The translations under genes were made by a program, and so were the position numbers. Below are positions 36,057-48,263 of a DNA stretch of 64,000 nucleotides, in pieces. Below the pieces are notes generated by a model. That model made no database searches. It worked only from the letters and a program-made list of their open reading frames with translations, and had not been told where the DNA came from. Origin of the DNA: Zanthoxylum bungeanum (lineage: Eukaryota; Streptophyta; Magnoliopsida; Sapindales; Rutaceae); the NCBI GenBank assembly GCA_019454045.1, contig SKCR01021132.1, positions 124,001 to 188,000 of the forward strand. Direction: 5' to 3'. Each line of letters begins with the position of its first letter. Position 1 is the stretch's first letter.

Positions 36057-37863
36057 CAGCATCATATTGACCTAAAAATTAGAAATTAGGAAGGACAAGT
36101 TTGTGGCTAGCCTTTTCAGGAAAAAGGCATGTGATGGGAGGTGACTCACGTGACATATTCAGGCACGTGTCATCACTATTCACTTGTATTTGTCCATCCA
36201 ATTTTCTTATTATTGGGGTTTATGAATTTTCCACCTGGAGAGAAGGATGAAATGATTTTTTCTTAAAAAAAAAATTATTTATAAGATTAAACAGAAAAAA
36301 AAAATTAAATTCTATTTCCCATTCACAAAACTAATATTTTTACTTGTTTATATTTTTCTATTCATCAATGGCAATTTAAAGAATTTTGACATTTAGATTA
36401 ATTTTAAATGTTACAATATTTTTTTTAAAAAAAGAGAGTGGATAAATCCAAATTTATTTTTAATTTATTATTTCTCCTAAGATTTTTTATTAATATATTT
36501 GAAAATTAACTCAACTAAATATTTAATTGACGTGAATGTTGATTCATTTAATTTCTTAATTATCTCTATAATTGTTTTTGAATTGTTTCCTTATTGACCA
36601 TTGCATTGTGTGAACTAACTTCAAAAGACTTTTTAAATGCTAATTAGTTGTTAAATAGAAAACTATGTGGTCAAAATTGGTTCAAAAAAGAGATCAATTG
36701 AAATTCTTCAAATTAGATTTTTATTTTCATATTGAAGAGTAATTTTTTATCTCTTCAAATATTATAATATAATATTTTATCTCTCTTCTCTTTATTTTTT
36801 AGTAGTAGTTGGAGTTACAAATAACTATTTTTATATATTAAAATAATATAATTAAAGTGAGTCTCATTCAATTTAATTAAAATAATATAAATCTATTTAA
36901 ATTATCTCATTTCTACTAATATAAATATTTAAAGAGTGAAATTAGATTAGTCTTTTGGAGTTCTTGTAATAAATTGTCTTTCCTCATTTATGCTTCATTT
37001 CCGAAATTGAATTGTTTGTTGTAGGGTTGGCAGAAAATCGTCCCATTTGATTCGCAAAAATGATACACTCACACACATTTTTACTTAAAGTTATACAAAC
37101 TTTCTCACTGTAGCTACAGTGATTTAGTAAAATTTTAAGTAAAAGTGTGTGTGAGTGTATCATTACTCTTTGATTCAGGATGATTTTTGTCCCGAATGAA
37201 AATTTCAATAGGGATTCGGGCCAAAATATTGTCCCTAAAAAAAAGGCCGAGATTCTATTTTTTATTTTTTTTTCCCGAATCCCAAATTTTAGCCTAAAAA
37301 TTCTCAAATCTCAATCGAGATTCAGGATCATGTACCATTGGTCTGAGATTCTGGGAGATTTTTCGTCCCAATTCAAAATATCCGTAAAGATTCGGGACAA
37401 TTTCTTCATCCCGAATAATAATCGAGATGTGACGAGATGAGACTCAATTTGAACAAGATGTCCCGATTATCTTGTCTACTTATTCTCTCTAATTTGCTTT
37501 TATCTATATATACTAGTAAAATAAAGAGGCCATCCAAAAAGAATTGAGTTGCCTCCTTATTTTATGAAAAAAAATCAGTAAATGAAGGTAGGCTTTTTAA
37601 TATTGGAATTAAAGCTTGTGGTTCATTGGATAGGGTATAAAAATTCGTAAATTTCTTTGTTCAACATACAGACAGATGTATAATCTGTTAAGCATCCGAG
37701 GAATCAATTTGAATTAATAGCATGATTCGATTTGAATGCAACTGCTGTATTCAAAAGCAATTGAACGTAGAATGGGTCTGGTTTGACATTGGACTTGGGA
37801 TTGGGCTCCCATTCAATTATACATTAAATGTCAAATTATATATATTTCATTTTTTTAAACGGT
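36057..37863. other. Intergenic, one small MITE, no gene
   Basis: AT-rich. Apart from the foldback element at 37054-37168 I see no conserved domain or RNA gene. Some GATTC-rich words (TCCCGAAT, GAGATTC) recur loosely at 37180-37440 without forming a clear array. Confidence 0.5.
37054..37168. mobile_element. Foldback MITE, about 115 bp
   Basis: Near-perfect inverted arms of about 29 bp (AATGATACACTCACACACA...TTTACTTAAA at 37060-37089 and its complement at 37132-37164) around a 42-bp centre. Flanked by the 8-bp direct repeat TTTGATTC (37046-37053; 37169-37176), which suggests a hAT-type origin. Confidence 0.75.
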
Positions 37864-38759
37864 TGTTTAGGTTGATTTTCGTTCCAGTGACAAATCCGGA
37901 AACTCGCTCCTCGAACAATCTTCCCCCAACTGTGAATTTATTTGGTTTGTTGGGAACCAAAAGCAAACTTAGCGGAAAAAAGTAATCACACAGACGAAAA
38001 CAGATGATATAACGTGGTTCGGTGGAATGGATCCAAACTACATCCACGGGCACAAGGAAAATAGAGATTTTATAACGTGGTCGGTCTTGGCCGACTTCTT
38101 TTTACATGTGGTCAAGTAGTGTCGAGCTAGTGTTTTCTCACTGCTTACAAGTAGTGCTTGGAAATAAAATAGCTAACCCTTATAAAAATATTCTCATCCC
38201 CTTTATATACTAAGGAAAATTACAATGTTCCACCGTCCCCGTGACGTCAGCCACGTGAGCCTATCTCTGCCGAAAGTAAAATCTGCCACTACCGAAAGTG
38301 AAATCTGCCATTTGACATTCCATTAAATCACTATGTTTAGGGTACTGCCACACTCAACAATAATGATGCCTGCCTGTATCCAATAGTTTACTCGGTAGCG
38401 TGTGTCAGAGGAGAATCATCAAGTTGCCCCTGCCATATCTGAAATTTATGGAGAAGACCAATTCTCGTGCCATACCTGACCAGCGTTGTCCCGAGCTCAT
38501 TCGCCTGGTCGGGCAACCAGGGTAAATCTTATCCCGCTCTGCCGAGCTCAATAGCCGGGTCGGACCCAATGTCCTCGGTCTCTGGTCCCTGTATTTCCTT
38601 ACTCCTCGGGTCGGTAGAATATTGGAGACCGAGGACGACCACCCTACTGGGTCAGATATCTAGCAATATCTTCGAACTACAGTGTTCTGAATGTGAAATT
38701 TCCTTCATGCCCCTCCCGAGCTTTTGGCCATACTTAGGCCCACAAAATCACCATCAACA
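37864..38759 (-). repeat. 3' LTR of the Tat-like element
   Basis: Starts TGTTTAGGTTG, ends CACCATCAACA. The minus-strand TATA-like GTATATAAAGG is at 38210-38200. No second copy in the window, so the left boundary rests on the TG and on similarity to the LTR at 9873. Confidence 0.78.
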
Positions 38760-38772
38760 TTTTTCCCATAGT
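38760..38772 (-). promoter_or_regulatory. Polypurine tract
   Basis: Minus strand reads CTATGGGAAAAA before the LTR start TGTTGATGG. Compare CTAGGGGACAGA at the equivalent place in the gag-only element. Confidence 0.6.
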
Positions 38773-39263
38773 TCTCGGTTCCAACGAGTTCGTGAGTTGG
38801 TGCCGGGAACTACAATGGCGAGGAGGATGTTGGTTAATCTTGCGTTGTTTCTCTCAACTGCATAAACTTATTCGGTAACTGATCTGGTCGGTCCTATTAC
38901 TGTCATATGCTCTGGTCGGGAAACTCTTGGTACCGACCTAAACGACGCTGATGGCTTGTTGCAAATACCTTATCTACCTCTTTCGAATGCCACTCATCGG
39001 GAACCGCAAATCATCATTACTGTCTTTAATGCCCATCAAATCTCATTAGGGTTTCCCTAGTTTCACTCCTGTAGTGCCACTTCGCATTCCCCTGCGGCAT
39101 TCCCGCCAAAAACAAAGATAACCGACTTGCCTTGAGGCAACTGAATGGTTCCCAAATCTCGTCTGTCTAATTGAATTCGAACCGGCAAGACTAAAGCTTG
39201 TACATATGGAACCTATCCGAGCCCCTCCACTGGATCATACGTCCGAGATTATCCTGGACTGTC

Positions 39264-39270
39264 TATAAAA
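39264..39270 (+). promoter_or_regulatory. TATA-like box upstream of the antisense ORF
   Basis: CTATAAAAAAAGG on the plus strand, followed by a C/T-rich leader (39290-39440) and, at 39778, a splice-acceptor-like TTCCAG just before the ATG. This layout suggests an internal promoter driving transcription opposite to the element. Confidence 0.45.
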
Positions 39271-39779
39271 AAAGGTGCAACACCCGTCCATACTTTTACA
39301 AATTCTTACCCTCTCAAAACGACAAACTTCCTTCTTTGTTCTCAGAGACCAGCAGTCTTCATCACCGATCGAATTCCCTCGTCTTTCATTTCATCAAACA
39401 AATAAGTTATTCTCTTAAATCACTCTCATTTGTATTTCTTGTGTTTCTTCAGTGTGTTTAGATTGTTTTTGCATGCGTGTGAATGTGTTATGTTTTCTGG
39501 ATTTTGTTGTGATACTGCTACTTTGTGGGTGGGTTTTGATAATTGGGGTATGGGTGTTCTTAAGTTGGTTTTTTGGTTATTGTTTAGGGAATCTGTGTTC
39601 GTGGGTTTTTTAATGTGTTTCTGTTTGATGCCATAGAAGAGATTTACCATTTTTGCCATTGTTAGGACGCTTAGAGCCTTTAGGTTAGGTCCCCAGTAGC
39701 TAGAATAGTTCTTGTGTAGGACGTGCTCCTCGAACTGACTACTAACTGATTTCCATCCTTGGATCCTGTCGTTCCAGGA

Positions 39780-42249
39780 ATGTCAAACGTTGAATCTACC
39801 TCGGTAACTCCTCTGGAGATTAGATCCCCTGTTACACCCCCTGAAGCAACATACCTCAGCTCGAGGTCAGCAAGTTTAGAAGACCTTGAAACTACTCTGA
39901 CCCCGTCTAAGGAGGAGAACGATACTTATCACCATCAGAAACCTCGACTAGATCCTGAACGGGTTCCCTTGGACAAGTCACACTTAGACATGGACCGCCA
40001 TTTAGTAGTCACAGAGGGAGAACTAATTATTCTTCGGCACCGGTACACCATCCCAGCCGACATCCAATTAGAGGTACCAGCCCATCTGGAATATGTAAGT
40101 CGCCTTGAGGCCGACTCGGTGGTGCTAGTTCCAGCCTTCTTCGAGGTCGGACTACGTCTGCCCATGTAAACTTACTTTGCTAGGATGCTGGTCTCCATGG
40201 AGGTTGCCCCTTACCAGCTAAACCTAAACAGCTGGCGAATCCTGGTCGGTCTTCATGTGATCTGAAACCGAACAGGCTTGGGAGAGCCAACCTTTGAAAA
40301 GGTTAAATATCTGTACAGACTAAAGGCTAACCCGAGGTCTCACCATGGTTGGTTCTACCTTTCTTCATACCTAAAAATTTCTCCACCAATCACCGACCTT
40401 CCCTCCACCAATAAAATTTTTAAAGACACCTGGTTCTGGGTTTCGAGCAACTGGGGGCAAGTCTTTTCATCTGATTCTGAGGCTACCGTTTTTCCCGATG
40501 TCTTCACGGATGGAGGTGAGAACATGTCCCCTAGTAATTTCCTTTACTAATCCGATAAAGGAAAAACTAACCCTCTGAACCTTTTCAGCCTGCTAGGCGA
40601 AACCCCTCAAGGTTAGCCATCAGGTCCGGGTCAGAATCAAGAAGGCTAGAGATTTTGCTGGCCATTATAAAAGTATTGTCAATGACTCTGCCTTTACATA
40701 TTCAGGTCTTATCTCGAACACACCTCCACACGGTCGAAGACGACCCAGTTGATACGACCTGACCTGATAACAATTGTTTGTATACTCAATTCCCTTTGAG
40801 GTGGTTTCACTTGTGCTCGAATTCTAACCCCTTTTTATGTTCTCCGTTTTGCAGGAATGTCAAGTTCAAAGGGTGTGAAGGGGAGGCTCCAAGCTTTGTT
40901 ACAATCGGGTGGTCAGGGAACATCCAGTGGCTCAAGAGGGCGTATCACCACCCCGATTCCACCCGAGGCCAAAGGGAAAACCAAATGACCACTCCTCCTG
41001 CTGCAACTCCCCACGTCATCCTCAGTCTTACAACTCCCAGCCCCCCAGTCCAAACAACCCAAGATCCTCCTCGGTCGTCAAAGAAACGTCGTTATCTAAT
41101 CAGAGATGATGAACCAGAGGAGGTTGAAGGACCCCCCGCCAAGAAAACTATTGGCCAAAAGGGAAAGAATGTAGTCGAGGCCTCTGCCGAAAGGGGGAAT
41201 GGAGGCGTAGTGCTCGGGGTGAATGACTTTAGCTTCAAGGTCAATGATGTAGTTGCCCATCTCATATTCGCCATCAATTTGATGGCCGAGATTGTACCTC
41301 ATGAACAGATTCCTTCATATGAGGACATTTCCCTTGAAGAGCTGATATCGAGGTCACGCTCCTTCATCAGCGAGGTAGTTGTCTGCCTTACCCTTGTGAT
41401 TCTCATCCGATTTAGCGGGTTTTAACCTTTTGTTTCCAACTTTGAAGCTTGACTATATGCTGGCCAGGAACAAAGATTTGTTGATCAGCCTCTTGTCCGA
41501 GGGAGGCCAAGTGCAAAGGCTCCAATCCCTGATGACTGAGCAAGATGCTGAGGTCAAGAAGCTCGCCTTAGAGGCTAAAAGGTTGAAGAAGGCCGATGCA
41601 GACGCTAATACCCTGGCCGAGTCTCTTCGTAATGCATCTGTGGTCGCGAAGAAGAACATAGATGTGGCCGAGGAGGAGGCCAAATTATTGAGGTGGGACA
41701 AAGCTTCTCTGTGGATCAAACTCAGAGAAGTGACCAAGCAAAGGGTTCAAGCCCTGGACGACCTGAAGATAAGAGAGGCTGAACTAGAAAATTTAAATGC
41801 GAAGGAGGCTGACATGAAGGCTGCTTTGGACAAAGCCAAGCTAGAAGGCGTTGAGGATTGCGCGGCCATCTTTTCATGGCTTTTGCCTAGAGTGGACATG
41901 GGGCCGGTCCACACTGCTATCAAATTCTGCAAGGGTGAGATATCTGAGGAAGAAGCATGGACCCTACTTCTCCCATTTAAATAGAATCATGAACCCGAGC
42001 CTATACCCCGCAGTACTCATGTCCTCTATTTATGAGACTGTCAGACCGACAACTGAATCAGAGGCCCCTCCTGCTGAACATGAGGTCTCCATCCCAACTA
42101 CTGTAACCTCAGCTCCTTTGACTGAAGTGGAAGTTTCTGCAGATGGTCCCGAGACCGAGGATCTCGACACTGTGATCGAGGCCCTGACTTCTGTGCATGA
42201 GCCTGAAGCTCCTATTGCCGCTGCCGATACTGAAATTCCTTCTTCTTAA
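39780..42249 (+). pseudogene. Antisense ORF, putative gypsy-type transposon protein, decayed, multi-exon
   Basis: The ATG at 39780 follows an acceptor-like TTCCAG. The first part (to about 40517) carries the plant putative gypsy-type transposon domain: RYTIPADIQLEVP, FFEVGLRLPM, then LVSMEVAPYQLNLNSWRILVG, YLYRLKANPRSHHGWFYLSS and FKDTWFWVSSNW. Two in-frame stops (40168-40170 and near 40261) break it. Likely further exons are 40590-40703 (before CAG/GTC), about 40856-41375 (after TTTTGCAG; Pro-rich then PPAKKTIGQKGKN) and 41447-41984, a 170-residue coiled coil rich in Ala, Lys and Glu. An acidic Pro/Thr-rich tail (42019-42249) is in another frame. Function of the family is unknown; it is known as an extra antisense gene in Tat elements. 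Exon edges are inferred. Confidence 0.75.
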
Positions 42250-42389
42250 GTTTGGAGAAATATCCATGTATGGATTCAAAGAAATGGGTGACCCTAAGGG
42301 GGGGCCGATGTATCAAACAATCTTTCGTATAACAATTTGTAATTAATATATTTTTTTATTTCTGTCAATTGCATGCTTGTTTTCCCTTT

Positions 42390-42506
42390 CCAATACTTAG
42401 CATGTGGCCATGAGAGAAATGCTCTAACCCCACGCCAATAAATATCCGGGCTTGGTGAGACACAACTTGACTCCGAGCTGACAATAACACTTGACCACAA
42501 GGAAAT
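42390..42506. repeat. 126-bp tandem array, first visible unit
   Basis: Runs from GCATGTGGCCATGAGAGAAA through TTGGTGAGACACAACTTGAC to TTGACCACAAGGAAAT. A diverged unit of the array that resumes at 61427; it is cut by the copia insertion. Confidence 0.75.
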
Positions 42507-44525
42507 TATTGGGGTTTTGGGCAAAATACCCGGGTTACGCAGCGGAATACGGGAAAATCAAATTTTCCCATTTCTTTAATTTTTCTTGGGTAATTAAAAT
42601 AAAATTATTTATTTTAATCATTCAACACTCAAAAACAGAAGTTTTTTAACCCGGAAATCATAATTTCAGTAAATTACTATAAGACCCCAAAACTTTCCAT
42701 TTTCATCATTTTAGTCCTAAGTTGTTCAAAACAAACTTAGGTGATTTCCAATCACAACAAAAATGATTTGAACATCAAATATATATTAAAAAACAGAAAT
42801 CTGAAAAATTTCCAGATTTTTCAGTAATTACGAAAATACCCATAAACTTTACATTTTGATCATTTTAGTCCTAATTTGTCAAATACATAATTAGGTGATT
42901 CCCAATCACTACCAAAATGATTTATACATGTCATACATGTCAAAATATAAAATGCAATTCAAGAAAACAATTTTTCCAAAATTACCGAGAGGTCCCTCAA
43001 GTTTCCAAGAATTGTACTTTAGTCCAAATTGGTTCAAACCTATTCAAGATCAAGTCTAATCAACACCAAAATTAGTATGCATCATATATACATCATTAAT
43101 TAACACATATATGAAAAGTCCCAAATTTGGAAAGGGTTATGAACCCTAATTTCTCAAAATTGTCCAAATGGCCAATTAACACTAAATTAAGTAAATTCAA
43201 TACTTTAATTCAATTCTTACCACACCAAACAAGTCTCACCACCATGAAAAAACTCAAGAATAATTTTAGGTCATTTATGAGTGGCTAAGTAACTCTAGAA
43301 TGGCAACTTCACCATAAAATGGTTAAAAGAATACATATAAACTAATTTCATGCATTCTTTATATATATACATGCTTTCATCTTTCTTTCAAGTACCCAAC
43401 CATCAAAATACATACACAAAAGAGTAGAGAAAAATCTAAGCTACACATATTGAAGCCTAGAATGAAAGAAACATTTTTCATGAAGAAGAAAGTAAGAAAA
43501 ACTTACTAATTTTCCAAAAATCCAAGCTTTCCTTTTGCTTTCTTTCTTCTTTTCTCTCAACTCTCTTTTGTATTTGATTTTTAGGGTTCTTGAATAATGA
43601 AACAAAAAATAAAACAACCATGCCTTTTATATTTCCACTAATGGACGAAATAATAAGGAAAATATCAAGCATTTTTAATTTTTTATTTCATTAAATAATT
43701 GGAAAAATGATTTAATGGAAAAATTGTGATATTTATCCATTAACATTTAATATATATCACAAATTGTACCAATTAAATCAAGCCAATTTATCCAATAAAA
43801 AGTGGCCATTTAATCCAACTAAAACATGCCATTTGTTTACTTTAATAAAGTAAAAGATATTTATCATTTAATTAATTTAATTATTCAACATTTGAATAAT
43901 TAAATAATTAAATATAAATATCTTAAATATATGTATTATATTTACATTAAATAATCAAAATACATATATTAATTATAAATATCAAATTCCACAATTTGAC
44001 ATTTAATAAATGGCGGAAAGATCTCAAACGCATGTATTATCGTTTAACTGTTAAACGACTTATAAATAATCAGTATTATTTATAAATATTGCCCTAGTGC
44101 TCTAAGAGTATGTTTCATTAGTGAGACTCTCTAGATTTAGGCATATTCGTCACGAAATCCAATTTCGTGTCCATAATCTACCCACCCGTAAATTATGACG
44201 ACCACAGATAAACTCGCTGAATCATACAGGTTGAGATCATCGCATACGTATAATCCATCTGTCACAGGTATTCGGATTATCCCAGAGATATAGATAAAAA
44301 GGTCAAATCTCTATAGGTATAATCTCGTCGACGATTCTATTAGCAATATATTAATAAAACTTAGAACTTACTTCTATAGTGTACCACGGGCCCATGGATT
44401 TAACAGATTGCTAATTACATATTGAATACCTATGCTCTGTACACAGAACTAATGGATCCTATCTTGATACGCACAGGAAATCATGAGGATCAGTCCACAC
44501 CCAAAGAACAGGCGGAGGTCTGATC
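42507..44525 (-). repeat. 3' LTR, left segment
   Basis: Matches 58987-60832, except for about 230 bp (43445-43675) missing or replaced in the right LTR. Ends at GATCTAAA where the nested copia element begins. Confidence 0.88.
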
Positions 44526-46619
44526 TAAACACTCCAAAAACACCCAAAATTAATTTTTAATTTCAAAACCAATAATAACACATGTTATAGAATAAAAATC
44601 AAGTTTTTCAAAATATCAAATATTTTTCCAAAAACATAAATTTATTCTAAATACGCACTTGCGTAAATTTTGAATCCAATACACAAACCATTTTAGAATC
44701 CCAATACTAAATGTCTCGTGAACAATTCTAGTCCACCTAAAGGTGGTCAAGTGAATCTAGAATGGTAGCCATAGCTCTAAGCTTTAATCTAGAGTTCCAA
44801 ACTCTAATTAATTGTTTCATGTCCAACATGAACATCTTTGACCTAATTACAAGCATATTGTGTTTATACTTCTAACGTATCCTAAACACAATTGATTAGC
44901 CTTATTCAACATTAAGCTATGTGATCATGCATCTAATACAAAAATAAACATAGCTTAGGAGAAGATCAAACATTACCTAGTAAGCTTGATGCAAGATCCA
45001 ATCTACTTCTCCTTATTGAAATCTTCGGAAAACCTCCAAGGTGTGCAAGCTCGACTTCAAGATCCAATCTCGATTTCCAACGCAACTAAGCTTCACTTTA
45101 AGATCTAATCTTGATTTCTCCTAGATGAAATGTTGTAGAGACCTCACAAGCTTCTCTAAACACTTCTCTAACTTAGGCTAATTTCTCTAAGAATTTGCTT
45201 GTATTTGAACTTGTAATTAAAATCTTCCTAAAGCTTGCTATTTATAGCAAAACTTAGGAAATTTTTAATTAATAAAAGTTGTAATCAACTTTTAAGTGGG
45301 CTTAATATAATTTGTCCAAATATGTATAATTAGGTGTGACTAATATCCATTGTCTCCCACTTTAATTTAATCCAATTAAATCATGCCAAAGATTTGGAAA
45401 TGAATTAGTTAAATGTTTGCCACCTTAATTTAATCCAATTAAATCAAGCCAAAACCACCTATTATTACATACTTATAATTACCATAATATCCTCAAATGG
45501 TAGAGATAATTATGATTTTACAATTAAGTCCTTGTGTAATTATTGAATTAATCTAATTTGGTCAAAGTAAATAATCAATGTTATCCAATAACACTTGATT
45601 ATCCTAGTTGATAATTATAATATCGAATATTATCTTTTATAAAAAATAATCGGCTACCCAAGTGCTCAACGAGTACACTTCATATTGGGACTCTCTAAGT
45701 TCATACACGTTCGTCATATAAGCCTAGCTAATATGTACGCAATTCGGCCATCTACGAATTCACGAATAACACGAACAACCTTTCTGAACTATACAAGTCG
45801 AGGTCATCACATATGTTTAACAATCCCTCCGTCGTAGGATATCCGAGTTGTACTTAGGAAACATAGAATATACCGTCAAGTTTCCAAGGCGCACATCTCA
45901 TGTCGACATGTCCACGATTCTTTACAATTGATGCGATCCACCCTAGGTGATTGGCTTTGGCTAAAGTCTTTAAGAATCGTGACTTTACTCACATGGATAC
46001 CTAGACCCCTTATGGTACACATACAGGCCGACGGATCCTATCTTGCTTCACACTTGATTACTGAGTGCATCGGTCCACACCCAACGAACATCTAGAGGCC
46101 AGACCATGAAAGGTTTCTGACATACATGGCATCTAAGTGTGGAAGATCTCACAAAAAATCAATATTATCCTATAGTCAAAGGATTACATATGCTACTCGA
46201 CTCGAGGAGATTCCTATTGATGGTGGTGTGTACTTCCAACTATTAGGAATCACCTATGAGTCATTCAGTATTCGCTCCAACGAATACCCACATGTCTATA
46301 CGAGTTTCCAAAACTCATGGTACATCGCGTTAAACCATTGGAACTCCAATTCAAATATACGACATGTGATAGTCTTCTAGGTTATAGGAATTCGACCGTA
46401 TTCTAAAACCAGCGACTATGGATATTTACTTTAAGAATAGTTTACACCTAGTGTCAAGACTATTCTAAGGTCGATGTCATTCTTAGCATATATATACATC
46501 AATTTAATACGCGTAATGACAATACCATTAATAATGTATGAAATGCAAAATGTAGTTATTTTATTAATAAATAATAAAATATACAATTCAGATTGGCACT
46601 TCAAGCATCAACTCCATCA
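44526..46619 (-). repeat. 3' LTR of nested copia, left edge truncated or recombined
   Basis: Homologous to 51438-53541 from CTAAACACTCC to CAACTCCATCA. The expected terminal TG on the left edge is absent. Confidence 0.85.
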
Positions 46620-46636
46620 AACTCTCACTTGCTTAG
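46620..46636 (-). promoter_or_regulatory. Polypurine tract
   Basis: Minus strand reads AAGCAAGTGAGAGTT before the LTR start TGATGGAGTTG. Confidence 0.7.
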
Positions 46637-46644
46637 TGCCAATC

Positions 46645-47373
46645 TGGATGGTATCGTAGTCCCATCTCCTCCATATGTTTATCAAATAACTTAGGTGGTA
46701 AGACCTTTATAAGTGGGTCTGCTATGTTGTCTTGTCCTTGAACCTTCAAGACCACTATGTCTTTTCGTTCAATAATCTCTCTAATTACGCGGTATTTCAT
46801 TTCCATGTGTTTAGACTTGGAATGCGCCCTCGGCTCCTTAGCCTGCGCGATGGCTCTGTTATTATCACATTATAATGGGATCGAATCTGCAATACTAGGC
46901 ACAACGCCAAGTTCTGTGATAAAATTTCTAATCCAAACAGCTTCTTTAACAGCTTCTGAAGCCGCTATAAATTCCGCCTCAGTGGTAGAATCAACTATTG
47001 AGCCTTGCTTTGAACAACGCCAACTAATCGTACCACCGTTAAGGGTAAATATGTAACATGATGTAGATTTTCTATCACCTGGATCTCCCTGGAAGTCGGA
47101 GTCTGTATAACCCTTAACTTGTAGCTCATTTTCTCCATATATCATAAACTTATCCCTGGTGCCTTTAAGATATTTTAGGATATGCTTCACGGCTGTCCAA
47201 TGATCATTACCTGGATCAGATTGATATCGGCTAGTCACACTGATTCCGAAACTGATGTCAGGTCTAGTACATAACATAGCATACATTATGCTTCCAATAC
47301 AATAAGCATATCTCTTCCTCAATTTGAGGTGCCATTTTCTTCGAAAGGTGTATGTCGTATCAGAAAGATACAT
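46645..47373 (-). pseudogene. copia RNase H of nested element
   Basis: The 47373-46870 frame has the RT connection (RPDISFGISVTSRYQSDPG) and RNase H with Asp (YTDSDFQGD) and Glu (STTEAEFIAA). It ends at a stop codon (46872-46870) immediately before the DNN motif. The same frame resumes to about 46645 with QAKEPRAHSKSKH and DNIADPLIKVLPP. Start of the domain is damaged. It would remove template RNA during cDNA synthesis; not functional as is. Confidence 0.85.
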
Positions 47374-48012
47374 TTGCTGCCTTGCAGTTGGTAAAATTAT
47401 ACCTTTTTAACATCTTGTCTATGTACGTCGATTGTGACAACCCTATAAGCTTCCTAACTCTATCTCGGTAGAGCCTTATACCTAGTATATATGAAGCTTC
47501 ACCAATATCTTTCATGGAGAAGTTCTTGCAAAGGTAGGCTTTCACACTTTGCATCATCCCTATATCATTTCCTATGATAAGGATGTCCTATACATACAAG
47601 ACTAGGAAAACTATCATGCTCCCACTAACTTTCTTATAAACACATGGTTCTTCCTCGTTTTTGATGAATCCAGATAATCTAATTATCTCATCAAAATGAT
47701 GATTCCAGCTTCGGGATGCATGTTTAAGTCCATAAATAGACTTTTGGAGCTTACAAACCAAGTTTGAAGTCTCACTGGATATGAAACCCTCGGTTGTTCC
47801 ATATAGATAACCTCATCGAGGAATTTATTTAGGAAAACGGTTTTCACATCCATCTGCCATATCTCATAGTCGTGATATGTAGCAATGGCTAAAAGAATCA
47901 TATGGGATTTTAACATGGCTACTGGTGAAAAATTTTCCTCATAGTCAATCCCAGGATGTTGAGTGTAACCTTTCGCTACCAATCGGGCCCTCGCTTCCTT
48001 TTGTAAACCCAT
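47360..48012 (-). pseudogene. copia RT of nested element, stop in the YVDD motif
   Basis: 48012-47683 has RT fingers (ARLVAKGYTQHPGIDYEENFSPVA, IWQMDVKTVFLN); 47557-47360 has the thumb (FSMKDIGEASYILGIRLYRDR, GLSQSTYIDKMLKRYNF). Between them, at about 47593-47582, the catalytic YVDD reads Y-V-stop-D, so the first Asp codon is now TAG. Further indels lie at 47680-47780. Inactive. Confidence 0.85.
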
Positions 48013-48263
48013 TTACAACCAATAGGTTTAACTCATTCAGGAAGTTCAACTAAGTCCCAGACTTGATTGGCATGTATTGAATCCATTTCGGATTTCATGG
48101 CTTCCTGCCATTTTCCCGAATCGATATCCAATATCGCTTCTTTATACGTAGTCGGATCTGTTTCCTGCAAGAGGAGAACATCAAGACTCACATCAGATGT
48201 TAAAAATAATCTTTCATGAGGCCTTGATATTCTATTCGAATTATGTAGAACCTGTGTTGTAGA

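Noticed and set aside
41092..41302. Minus-strand frames opposite the antisense ORF
   Set aside because: Shadows of the plus-strand coiled-coil and Pro-rich coding sequence; no Ty3 pol motif on this strand here.
46126..46380. 84-codon plus-strand frame, repeated at 53048-53302
   Set aside because: Duplicate frames in the two LTRs of the nested copia element; no domain and opposite to its coding strand.
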